The notes beneath the pieces are model-generated. The model did no database searches. It saw only the letters and a program-made list of their open reading frames with translations, and had not been told where the DNA came from. Made by a program: the position numbers and the translations under genes. Shown here in pieces: positions 24,043-32,479 of a stretch of 33,798 nt of DNA. The stretch's first letter is position 1. Each line of letters opens with the position of its first letter. The DNA comes from a virus: the IMG/VR virus record IMGVR_UViG_3300025736_000096, positions 1 to 33,798 of that record; one strand, 5' to 3'.

Positions 24043-24046
24043 CTCT

Positions 24047-25972
24047 ATGACAGATTCTAAATTTCCATATCCAAATCTAGCAAAAACTTCAGGGAAAGAG
24101 TCTCTTGGAGCTTTAGGAAGAGTTGCAGGAAATTTTCAAGATTTTTTTAAAAACTTAAGTTTTTCTAGAATTTTTGGAAAGAATGTTAAATCTTATCCTG
24201 TAAATGATGTCATTTCTCCTGCTGTTTGGGATATTGTTGAATCAAATTGGAACAAAGATTTAGGCTATGCCTTTAGGGTAGAAGAAGAAAGCAAAAATAA
24301 TGGAGGAATCCAATCTACTTTTAATGATTTAGTTGGTTCTCAGTTTTTTGGCCAATCTGGATTTCAAGAGTTTATCCTTCAAGTTAATCCTTCAGATTTA
24401 ACACAGGATGAAGAATTTGCCGTTGTTATCAGACCAACACAAACTGGGGTTGTGACAGAACATAAGGGTTTTATTTTTAAAGATTTAATTATTTCTGGAA
24501 CTACAGCTGTTCATCCTTTAAGAGGTGAAGCAGGGATTCAAGATAATGGGACTTTGATGGGAAGTTCTGGAAGGTCTGGTTTTTTGGAATTCTTAGAGCT
24601 TAGAAATTATTTTAGAGCTTATGCTCAATATAAAACTGATCAAGGACATTCTAATGCTAGAATGATTTTTGAAAATTTTAAAGACAATGAGTCATGGTAT
24701 ATCGAGCCTTTAAAATTTTCTATGAAAAGAAATTCTTCTAGAGCAACTTTGTATGATTATAATATTGTTTTAAAAATTATTGGAAAAGCTAAATTTGGTT
24801 CTGGGAGTAGTTCAAATTCTGTTTTAGATTTTCTTGATGAAGTTGACAATGTTTTAAATGTTGCAAATGAAGCTATTACTGGATTTACTGGTATGGTAAA
24901 TAGATTCTCTAGTTTATTAAAGCAATCAGAAAGAGCTTTAGAAGAAACTATCCTAGGGCCTATAAACAGAATCTCTACAGCTATTTATTCTTTGCAGAAT
25001 TTAAAGACTACTGTTTTAAATATTCCAAGACAATTTATTCAAGCGACTTTGTTTTCAGTTTATAGACTAAGAGATAACACTTTAGATTTGTTTGGAGAAA
25101 ATGATCCTTACTATGACTCTTATGTTGGAAGAGATCAGACTGTTGATCCTAAGTTTGAGAACCAAACAACTATTTTTACTAAGACTCAAATTATGGAGCA
25201 TTTTAATAACCTTGAAGGTGCGTTTAATCAGTTGATTTCTAGTAATTTGCCATTTTCTAAAACAACATCTCAAATTAATAGCCAAATTTATAGACAAGGT
25301 TTTGGTAACCAACTTTCATTTCCAGATCCTTCTTCCGTTAAAGAGTTAACAATAAAAGGTGGAGATACTTTAGAGTCAATTTCTGCAAAAGCGTTAGGAG
25401 ATCCAGATAGGTGGGTAGAGTTAGTTACTTTAAACAATCTTATCCCCCCATATCTTTCTGACACTCCTTCTTCGGATCCTAGGATTAAATCTGTTAGTGA
25501 TAAAATTTTAATTCCTTTGTTTGACTCAAATAGTCCAGTAAGAACTAACTTTAATTCTAAGAATTTTAATTTTACAAGAAACTTGTCAGAACTTGATAAG
25601 TTTCTAGGAATAGATCTAAGGCTTAATTTAGATTCTCATGATTTAATGATAACAAATTCTAATGATTATTCTTTAGTTTCTGGTTCTGAAAATGCCGCTC
25701 AAGCTTTATTCATAAAATTAGGTTTAGAAAAAGGAAGTCTTAAAAGATATCCTGAGATAGGCCTTGGTCTTCAAGTGGGAACTAAATCTAGAACTAGAAT
25801 GGCAGCTTCTTTTAGGACTGAAATAGCTAGGTCTGTTTTGACAGATCCAAGATTTGTAGATATAAAAGACGTTTATTTTGAAATGATTGGAGGACAAGTT
25901 AAGTTCAATTTAACTCCTGTAATTGCTGATATGAATTTATCTGTTCCTCTAAAACTTAGTGTGGAGAATTAG
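24047..25972 (+). CDS. Baseplate protein with LysM domain and C-terminal gp25-like domain
   Basis: This 641-residue protein has three parts. Residues about 60-260 form a beta-rich domain (FQEFILQVNPSDLTQDEEFAVVIRPTQTGVVTE, then FENFKDNESWYIEPLKFSMKRNSS..YDYNIVLKII) of the kind found in LysM tail proteins. Residues about 430-480 form a LysM module (LTIKGGDTLESISAKALGDPDRWVELVTLNNL, ending IPPYLSD). Residues about 544-641 resemble gp25/IraD-like wedge domains (ENAAQALFIKLGLEKGSLKRYPEIGLGL, then RTEIARSVLTDPRFVDIKD). This combines the roles of T4 gp53 and gp25 in one chain, a wedge component joining hub and J protein. There is no clear SD before the ATG. It ends two bases before the start of J. 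Confidence 0.75.
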   Translation: MTDSKFPYPNLAKTSGKESLGALGRVAGNFQDFFKNLSFSRIFGKNVKSYPVNDVISPAVWDIVESNWNKDLGYAFRVEEESKNNGGIQSTFNDLVGSQFFGQSGFQEFILQVNPSDLTQDEEFAVVIRPTQTGVVTEHKGFIFKDLIISGTTAVHPLRGEAGIQDNGTLMGSSGRSGFLEFLELRNYFRAYAQYKTDQGHSNARMIFENFKDNESWYIEPLKFSMKRNSSRATLYDYNIVLKIIGKAKFGSGSSSNSVLDFLDEVDNVLNVANEAITGFTGMVNRFSSLLKQSERALEETILGPINRISTAIYSLQNLKTTVLNIPRQFIQATLFSVYRLRDNTLDLFGENDPYYDSYVGRDQTVDPKFENQTTIFTKTQIMEHFNNLEGAFNQLISSNLPFSKTTSQINSQIYRQGFGNQLSFPDPSSVKELTIKGGDTLESISAKALGDPDRWVELVTLNNLIPPYLSDTPSSDPRIKSVSDKILIPLFDSNSPVRTNFNSKNFNFTRNLSELDKFLGIDLRLNLDSHDLMITNSNDYSLVSGSENAAQALFIKLGLEKGSLKRYPEIGLGLQVGTKSRTRMAASFRTEIARSVLTDPRFVDIKDVYFEMIGGQVKFNLTPVIADMNLSVPLKLSVEN

Positions 25973-25975
25973 CTT

Positions 25976-28900
25976 ATGCCATTTACCCCAAAACCTTATA
26001 ATAAAATAAAAGGAGCAATGGTCGCTACTTTAAAATCAGTGACTCCTTTAACTGATTTTGTGCCAGGATCTGTCGCTGATACTCTTTTGGAAGCTCCTTC
26101 TGTTGAAGATGCTCAGCAATATATTCAGATGACAAATCTTTTAGCATTGTTTCACTTAGATACAATAGAGGGTGCAGACTTAGACGTTAAAGCTTTTGAA
26201 TTTGGTTTAACGAGAAATCAGCCAACTAAGTCTTCTGGGTATACGACAATTTCAGATTCTGCTTTCCCTAAAATATCTACTATAATATATCCAGTTTTGT
26301 CTGGGCCTATTGTTGGATCTTTTTTATTAAATGTAGTTGATGCTTCTACTTTCCCAACTCCTGATGCACTTCATCCAACTTATACTCTTGTTATTGGCAG
26401 AGGAACGGCTAATTCAGAAATGGTAACTTATGCTGTTGCTCCTGTTAATAATGTTTCTTATTGGACAATTACTCTTGTTGCTGGTTTTGGGAATGACCAT
26501 GGGACAGAGGAAACTGTAGTTCTTTCTCAGGGAGGAAATCGAGCAATTCCTGCAGGAACTCAGGTGGCGATTCCTGAGTCTGATATTTACTCAGAAATTA
26601 ACTATACTAGTAATAATTTAGCTACTATCTTAGATGGAGAAGAAGAAGTCTCAAGTGTTTCAGTTACAGCGGCTCAAGCAGGATCTTCTGGAAATGCTCC
26701 AGCGGGAGGAATAAGCCAATTTTCAACTTTACCTTTTACTACTGCTCTTGTCACGAATCCTCTTCCATTTAATAATGGAGAAGACTTAGAATCTGATCAA
26801 GATTTTAGAGATAGGATTAGGAATAAAGTATCTTCATTAGCTGCAGGAACTATTAAAGCAATTATTTCTGGAATTGCTGGTCAAATAGATAATGAAGACA
26901 GCAAGAGAGTTGTTTCCGAAACTTTTAGAGAGGCTATAAATTATCCTAGTGATATTTCTCAATTATTTATTGATGATGGCACAGGTTTTGAACCTTCTTT
27001 TGAAGGGCAAGGGTATGAGATAATTATAGATCAAGCTTCTGGAGGAGAAGGGCTTTTAAATACAAGTTTTTATCCTATTGTTAAAGCTTCTTTGGTTACT
27101 TCGAATTCTTCTCCATATAATTTAATTGGAAATGAGGTTCTTTCTTATTCTGTTAATAATGTCTTGGAAGAGGTGACTTTTTTAGTTACAGATTTTTCTA
27201 TTATTGGACAAGCAACTGCTTTAGAAGTGGCAACTGCTATCAATACAAGAGCTACTTTAATTGAGGCTAGGACAACAGATGAAAAAAATAAAGTAATTAT
27301 AACTCCTAATATAAACTCTAGTGAGTCTGTTATCGTAAATGTTTTAGGGGCTGGAGTTGACGCAAATAACCTTTTGGGGTTTGTTGTGAATGAAGAGGCT
27401 CATACTTTAAATCTTTATAAGAATGATATATTTTTAGTTAAAGATGGAAGAACTGCTTTTTTAGATTCTGGAAACCCCCAAACTTATGCGATTATAATTG
27501 GAGATACTTTAACTATTCAAATTGATGGGAAAGCCCTTATTCAAACAATTACTTTTACTATTGGTGGAGCCTTAACAGCTCAGCAGGTTTGTGACGATAT
27601 AAATGATCAATTAGTTGGAGGAGTTGCCCAAGTTGGGATTAATTCTATAGGGCAAAGTTTTGTGAGATTGTCTTCATTTACATTATTATCTTCAAGTTCT
27701 ATGATTAGAGTAACAGGTGGAACGGCTAATGCTCTTTTAGCTTTTCCTACAACTGCTCCTGCTTCTGGGTTAACAAACCTAGGACTTAACAAAGATTATG
27801 TTATGAATAGGTTTAATGGACAAATTAGGCTTACGACTCCATTACATACAAATGATATGTTATCTGCTGGATCTTCTCAGACAAGAGCTTTTGTTTCAAA
27901 TTATTTTGATTTTGGAGACCCTCTAAACCATCCTATTACTGGAGATGCTTCAGATGATGTCTATGCAATAGCCGATACTCAAACTCTTATTGTCACTGTT
28001 GATGGTGGGGCTCCGCAAACTCATGTTTTTACTGTTCCTGGGGACTTCATAGATCCAGTTACTGGCTTTACTATTGCTCCTCCATACGATGCAACTCAAG
28101 TTGCTGAAGCATTTAATTCTTATACAACAGTCTTAGGGGCAAGAATGGATGTTGTTAATTTTGGTGGACTTCATTATTTAAGATTGAGGTCTACAGATTG
28201 GGAGAATGGGACTATATACTTAGATTCAGCTTCTACAGCGAATCCTTTGCCTAATGGATTAGGACTAGGTTTGACAGATACGACTATTTCAGGACAAACT
28301 TCTAGTATGGCCTATATAGAGTCAGGAAATTCTGGAGATTATAGCTTTGGTCCTGGGATGACTTTTTCTATTGTTTTAGACCAAGATCCTTTAAACAGAT
28401 TATTCATTGTTCCTTTAACAAGAGCTGGAGCAGTTACGACTCAGATTAATAACTTACGCTTTAGAGATTCTTCATTGGTTTCTCTTTTTACAAAAGACTC
28501 TGATTTGATTGGTTATGAAGCAAGGTTTACTGACACTACTGTAACAGTAGCACTTAGTTCTCAAAGAAGAACGGTAATTGCTTATGACCATACAAATGGA
28601 GAGATTACTGTTGGAGCAGCTTTTGGTGGTATTCCTATTATTACAGATGATTATGAATTAATTCCTGTTACAACCTTAAACACAGTGAATTTTATTAAAA
28701 ATAAAGGGATAACTCCTCTGTCTGTTTTCTCTGCGATAGAAGAATCTTCTAGTGGGTCAAATGTACAGATAACTCCTACAACAATTGGTTCTTCTGGTGC
28801 AGTTCAAGTTGCTGGAGGATATGCCAATGGTTTATCCGTACCAGTTAGTGTTGATGGAGATGCTTTGGGAACTATTGGAATAGATAGTATCTCTGGATTA

Positions 28901-29518
28901 TCTATTAATTTACATATTACTGTTCATAGACCTGGTCCTGTTACAGTCTCGGGTTATATTGACTCTATTGTCACAGGAGCAGATCATTATATCCTCACTG
29001 TTACTGTGGCTCCTGATGGGGCTGGTGGGGCGGTAGACTTATCTACTTATACTATCGCTGTTGGGGCTACAATTAGCGCACATAACCTTTTAGATTTTCC
29101 AACAAATTTGGTAGAAGGAATGGATGGATATAAAAATTACACAGGGCTAATGAGAAAATGCCAATGGTTAGTCGATGGCTATCCTGCTGATTTAATTAAC
29201 TATCCTGGGTTAAAAGCTGCTGGAATAAAAATAGAAGTTTCTGCTCCTTTAGTTAATCAACTTTCTCAGATTATTTTAGATGTTACTCCTCTTCCAGGAG
29301 TTAATTTAAGTAATATTTCTGAGTATGTTAGATCTGCTGTCCTTTCTTATGTAAATAGTTTAGAGTTAGGAGAAGATGTCCTCTTAGCTTCGATAATAGA
29401 TGTAGTGATGGATGTAACAGGAGTTCAGAATGTAAGGGTTATATCTCCAACTGCAGATACTTTAATTTCGGATAATCAAATTGCGAGAATTTTCTCAGGA
29501 AATGTTACTGTGAGTTAA
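25976..29518 (+). CDS. Baseplate J-like protein (T4 gp6/P2 gpJ family), enlarged
   Basis: This 1180-residue protein has an N-terminus (MVATLKSVTPLTDFVPGSVADTLLEAPSVEDAQQY...) and a core (NNGEDLESDQDFRDRIRNKVSSLAAGTIKAIISGIAG, about 265-305) diagnostic of baseplate J. The C-terminus (VNQLSQIILDVTPLPGVNLSNISEYVRSAVLSYVNSL, then GEDVLLASIIDVVMDVTGVQNVRV) also fits. J proteins are usually 300-660 residues; here about 600 residues of beta-rich material are inserted between core and C-terminus, including three related modules (see repeat entries). It forms the dimeric wedge arms of the baseplate rim. SD GGAGA; translation is coupled to the previous gene. Confidence 0.85.
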   Translation: MPFTPKPYNKIKGAMVATLKSVTPLTDFVPGSVADTLLEAPSVEDAQQYIQMTNLLALFHLDTIEGADLDVKAFEFGLTRNQPTKSSGYTTISDSAFPKISTIIYPVLSGPIVGSFLLNVVDASTFPTPDALHPTYTLVIGRGTANSEMVTYAVAPVNNVSYWTITLVAGFGNDHGTEETVVLSQGGNRAIPAGTQVAIPESDIYSEINYTSNNLATILDGEEEVSSVSVTAAQAGSSGNAPAGGISQFSTLPFTTALVTNPLPFNNGEDLESDQDFRDRIRNKVSSLAAGTIKAIISGIAGQIDNEDSKRVVSETFREAINYPSDISQLFIDDGTGFEPSFEGQGYEIIIDQASGGEGLLNTSFYPIVKASLVTSNSSPYNLIGNEVLSYSVNNVLEEVTFLVTDFSIIGQATALEVATAINTRATLIEARTTDEKNKVIITPNINSSESVIVNVLGAGVDANNLLGFVVNEEAHTLNLYKNDIFLVKDGRTAFLDSGNPQTYAIIIGDTLTIQIDGKALIQTITFTIGGALTAQQVCDDINDQLVGGVAQVGINSIGQSFVRLSSFTLLSSSSMIRVTGGTANALLAFPTTAPASGLTNLGLNKDYVMNRFNGQIRLTTPLHTNDMLSAGSSQTRAFVSNYFDFGDPLNHPITGDASDDVYAIADTQTLIVTVDGGAPQTHVFTVPGDFIDPVTGFTIAPPYDATQVAEAFNSYTTVLGARMDVVNFGGLHYLRLRSTDWENGTIYLDSASTANPLPNGLGLGLTDTTISGQTSSMAYIESGNSGDYSFGPGMTFSIVLDQDPLNRLFIVPLTRAGAVTTQINNLRFRDSSLVSLFTKDSDLIGYEARFTDTTVTVALSSQRRTVIAYDHTNGEITVGAAFGGIPIITDDYELIPVTTLNTVNFIKNKGITPLSVFSAIEESSSGSNVQITPTTIGSSGAVQVAGGYANGLSVPVSVDGDALGTIGIDSISGLSINLHITVHRPGPVTVSGYIDSIVTGADHYILTVTVAPDGAGGAVDLSTYTIAVGATISAHNLLDFPTNLVEGMDGYKNYTGLMRKCQWLVDGYPADLINYPGLKAAGIKIEVSAPLVNQLSQIILDVTPLPGVNLSNISEYVRSAVLSYVNSLELGEDVLLASIIDVVMDVTGVQNVRVISPTADTLISDNQIARIFSGNVTVS
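27165..27382 (+). repeat. Beta-module 1 in baseplate J
   Basis: Protein-level repeat, residues about 397-469: a strand with TFLVTDFS, then ATALEVATAIN, a ragged strand, INSSESVIVNVLG and LLGF. It shares its order with modules 2 and 3 and with one in the tail protein I-like gene. Confidence 0.5.
27508..27750 (+). repeat. Beta-module 2 in baseplate J
   Basis: Residues about 511-591: IQIDGKALIQTITFTIGGALTAQQVCDDIN..., then a strand with SFVRLSS, SSSMIRVTGGTANALLAF. Same order of elements as module 1: strand, TA-x-x-V-x-x-x-IN helix, strand, GGTAN-x-LLxF. Confidence 0.5.
27980..28272 (+). repeat. Beta-module 3 in baseplate J
   Basis: Residues about 669-765: TLIVTVDGGAPQTHVFTV, an insertion, YDATQVAEAFNSYTTVLGA, then LHYLRLRST, GTIYLDSASTANPLPNGLGLG. 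A longer version of modules 1 and 2. Confidence 0.45.
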
Positions 29519-29521
29519 AAT

Positions 29522-31282
29522 ATGATTACTGTTCAACAAAAATTAGCTAGATATTATGCGACAGTCCCTTCTAGTTTTTACCAGCCAAGTGTTAACCTTG
29601 AGACTTTAGGGTTGTTAACTGCTTGGGCTACTGAGGACGCAGCTATCTTAAATGAATTAGAAAGTTTAAGATTAGAGTTTTTTGTAGCAACAGCTGATGG
29701 GATATTTTTAGATATGCTTGGGTCTGATGTTGGAGTTTCAAGACCTTCGGACTTTCTTAATGATGATGACCATTATAGAGAATTAATCGCTTTAGCTTAC
29801 TCTCCTCATGTTAATGAAGCATCTTATGACGAATTATTTGATATAATTTTTGGCCCTCTTGCTTCTCGTTCTTATGTTGTTTCTAGAGAACCTGAGAATT
29901 ATACGTTACTTCAGAGCATTGACTTTGCAACAGATGGGACTCTTGTTGGAACATTTACTACGGATTCTGATTTAGGACTAAAACACACTATTGATGATAG
30001 TCCATTATTGGATGAAGATTTTAGAATACAAAGAGATACCGTTGGCTTTCAACTTGAGGTCTTAGCTACATTATCAGGATTAACAGCCCCTCCAGCTCCT
30101 TACACTGTTGAAGTTGATGATGGAGATACTGATTTAACTTTATTTACTACGTTAGCTAATTCAAAAATTTTAACTTTAGAAGTTTTAATCATTAGAACAG
30201 AGAGTGGAATTCAGACAGTAACATTTTTATCTTCAGATTTTCCTGACTTATTAAATGTAACTGTTCAACAAGCTGCAACAATTATTAATGAAAGACAGAC
30301 TCTTGCTACAGCAGATGTTTTCTTTAATATGACTGATAGCCAAAATTATCTTAGGATTAGGACAAATACTCCTGGATCTAGTGGTTTTATCCAAATTTTA
30401 GGTGGGACAAGTAACGCTACTTTTTGTTTTGATCACAATATCCATAGAAATTTTGAAGTAGATATTGATGAAACTGGGGATGATCCTGTCATAATTATTC
30501 CTCAAGTTTCTTTGACAAATAGAGATTTAAGAGGAAGTTGGCATTTTCATGATGATCCTGCAACTATTCCATTTATAAATACTCATCTTGGACAAATGGC
30601 TAATCAATTAATTTGGGATACTTATCCTTCGACAGAAGCTACACCTTATTGGCCAGGACCATTTTTATTTCATTCTTTGCCTTCTACAGATGTTTCTCCT
30701 GTTTTCCCCGCAGCTGCTTATACGTTACATTCTGTTTCTACAACTTTAACTAGCCCTTTAGAGCATGGGACTTCTGCGTCTGCTGGACCGAATATTTACC
30801 CTACTCCAGTAGATGATTCTTCTCAATTTCCTAACCCTAGTGTGGGAGCAGAATCTTATATCATGATTAGTTTAGGAGAGGGGAATCAAGAAGGCCCAAC
30901 GAGAGAGAGAGCGGATCTTCTTTTAAAGTATTTGGCTAGAACAGGTAACCATTCTCTTAACTTAGATCCTTTATACCAGTTTGGACTAACATTAGATCCA
31001 GTTTTCCCTGTTTCTATCCCTGGTTTTAGATTTGACCATATTTCTGGAGAAATTGTCAATCTTGTTAGCTACTCTTCTTCTTCAGATAAAGATGGCTCTG
31101 GGTTTAGATCTTTGTCTGGTGGGTATGAGCCTAGAAAAGATGGGAAAGATTATGGAGTTTATCTAACAGAGTCTAGGGCTACAGATGAAGTTATCGAAGA
31201 GATTTTATCGACTATGGGTGTTGCTGGATTAGCTTCACAATTTGAAGTAAATGAGATACACTACAGATATGAAACAATATAG
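29522..31282 (+). CDS. Tail protein I-like baseplate component, enlarged
   Basis: This 586-residue protein follows J with a three-base gap and almost no SD, so it is coupled to J. The first 110 residues (LARYYATVPSSFYQPSVNLETLGLLTAWATEDAAIL..., TADGIFLDMLGSDVGVSRP, DDHYRELIALAYSPHVNEASYDELFDIIFGP) match the P2 gpI style, in which a helical arm describes the fibre-bearing wedge protein. Residues about 217-305 contain one copy of the beta-module seen three times in J. The remainder is rich in H, P and S and beta-like. T4 gp7 is a broader functional analogue. It should connect J to the fibre-binding rim. Confidence 0.65.
   Translation: MITVQQKLARYYATVPSSFYQPSVNLETLGLLTAWATEDAAILNELESLRLEFFVATADGIFLDMLGSDVGVSRPSDFLNDDDHYRELIALAYSPHVNEASYDELFDIIFGPLASRSYVVSREPENYTLLQSIDFATDGTLVGTFTTDSDLGLKHTIDDSPLLDEDFRIQRDTVGFQLEVLATLSGLTAPPAPYTVEVDDGDTDLTLFTTLANSKILTLEVLIIRTESGIQTVTFLSSDFPDLLNVTVQQAATIINERQTLATADVFFNMTDSQNYLRIRTNTPGSSGFIQILGGTSNATFCFDHNIHRNFEVDIDETGDDPVIIIPQVSLTNRDLRGSWHFHDDPATIPFINTHLGQMANQLIWDTYPSTEATPYWPGPFLFHSLPSTDVSPVFPAAAYTLHSVSTTLTSPLEHGTSASAGPNIYPTPVDDSSQFPNPSVGAESYIMISLGEGNQEGPTRERADLLLKYLARTGNHSLNLDPLYQFGLTLDPVFPVSIPGFRFDHISGEIVNLVSYSSSSDKDGSGFRSLSGGYEPRKDGKDYGVYLTESRATDEVIEEILSTMGVAGLASQFEVNEIHYRYETI
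30172..30438 (+). repeat. Beta-module 4, in the tail protein I-like gene
   Basis: Residues about 217-305: ILTLEVLIIRTESGIQTVTFLSSDFPD, TVQQAATIINERQ, then a strand with YLRIRTNTPGSSGFIQILGGTSNATFCFDHN. It follows the order of the J modules in a different protein. Confidence 0.45.
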
Positions 31283-31297
31283 AGAAAGAGGATTTCT

Positions 31298-32464
31298 ATG
31301 ACACAAGTCCAAAGAGTAAATATGATGCCTCAAGAAAGATTTGATAGAGGAGATTGGCTTAGTCATGAAGGGTTTATTCATGACGATTTTAAGCTTTACA
31401 ATAAATCTTTCTTTTCTGGAGCAACAACTTATATTGTTTCTGGAGGAGAAATTTTAGTAGATGGAGGATTTACTATTCATGTAGATGTCAATGATAACCT
31501 CACTTTATTTAATACAGGAGATGAGAGTAGTTTTTTTAGAGGAGATTCAGCTACAATAAGTTTGTCTGCGGTTTTAGGACCAAGTACAGATAGTTTTGTT
31601 TGGATAAGGTTAGTCCCTTCTGATTCGGCAAATGCTCATCTTATTGGTGATGGAATAAGAGTTTTTTGGGATCCAACATTAAATGTTAATGGGGTGATTG
31701 GCGGAGAATTTTCTCAAAGTATAAAGACTGCTGCTGTAGCTTATATTCAGGGCCAGACTATTCTTGGAGAAGAACCTCCTCTTGGTTCTCATTTTTTGGG
31801 AATTAGTTTAGGGAGTTTTCCTGGAGGAAGTGACATAATTCCTTTAGCTATTATAACTACAGACGCATTTGGTATTACAGCTATTACAGATGCTAGAAAG
31901 TTATTCTTTAGGCTTGGTAGAGGAAATTTTACTTTAGCTGACTTACCTGAAGATACAATGAATTATAATTTTCCTTGGGTTTCTAAGAATGATAGTGGAA
32001 ATGCTGTAACAGTTGCAGCTGCTTATGAAGAAGGGGATAGAGGAATCTATACCTTAAAAGATGACTTAGATTCTATTAAGACAGAACTTAAATTTATAAA
32101 ATGGGGAACTACTACAACTAGAAAATGGTATGAGAATGCTCCTTCTAGTTTAGCTGGGTTAGCAGAACCAATTATAATGACAGATGGAGGAATATGGAAT
32201 TGGGGAACTGTCCCAAACACTTTGAGTTGGAGTGCAGATGCCTTATTTCTTTTCCCAGGACCAATAGCAGCTTATACGAATACAATGGCTGCAGGAAGTG
32301 TTATTATGGCTGTAGATGATATGGTAACTTATGTAGATTTAGATCCTACTGCTAGTGTTGTTGTAGTTCCACAACCTGTCTCTGCTGCTAATTATACTGA
32401 TCAATTGAATAGGGTTATTGTCGCAAGAAGACAGGGTGGATCAGTTTATGTTGGGATATACTAA
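31298..32464 (+). CDS. Baseplate-to-fibre connector-like protein
   Basis: This 388-residue protein has SD AGAGGA. The start (MMPQERFDRGDWLSHEGFIHDDFKLYNKS) and middle (IPLAIITTDAFGITAITDARKLFFRLG) have a pattern I have seen in phage baseplate plate/rim proteins that hold fibres: ...DAR-x-LFFRLG at about residue 200-208 followed by NFPWVSKND. Most of the chain is beta-rich. Residues 250-270 (DLDSIKTELKFIKWGTTTTRKWYENAPSSL) form a helix-to-fibre transition. Its order between tail protein I and the tail fibre supports a fibre-connecting role. The exact family is uncertain. Confidence 0.55.
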   Translation: MTQVQRVNMMPQERFDRGDWLSHEGFIHDDFKLYNKSFFSGATTYIVSGGEILVDGGFTIHVDVNDNLTLFNTGDESSFFRGDSATISLSAVLGPSTDSFVWIRLVPSDSANAHLIGDGIRVFWDPTLNVNGVIGGEFSQSIKTAAVAYIQGQTILGEEPPLGSHFLGISLGSFPGGSDIIPLAIITTDAFGITAITDARKLFFRLGRGNFTLADLPEDTMNYNFPWVSKNDSGNAVTVAAAYEEGDRGIYTLKDDLDSIKTELKFIKWGTTTTRKWYENAPSSLAGLAEPIIMTDGGIWNWGTVPNTLSWSADALFLFPGPIAAYTNTMAAGSVIMAVDDMVTYVDLDPTASVVVVPQPVSAANYTDQLNRVIVARRQGGSVYVGIY

Positions 32465-32479
32465 TAGGAGGAATATCGT

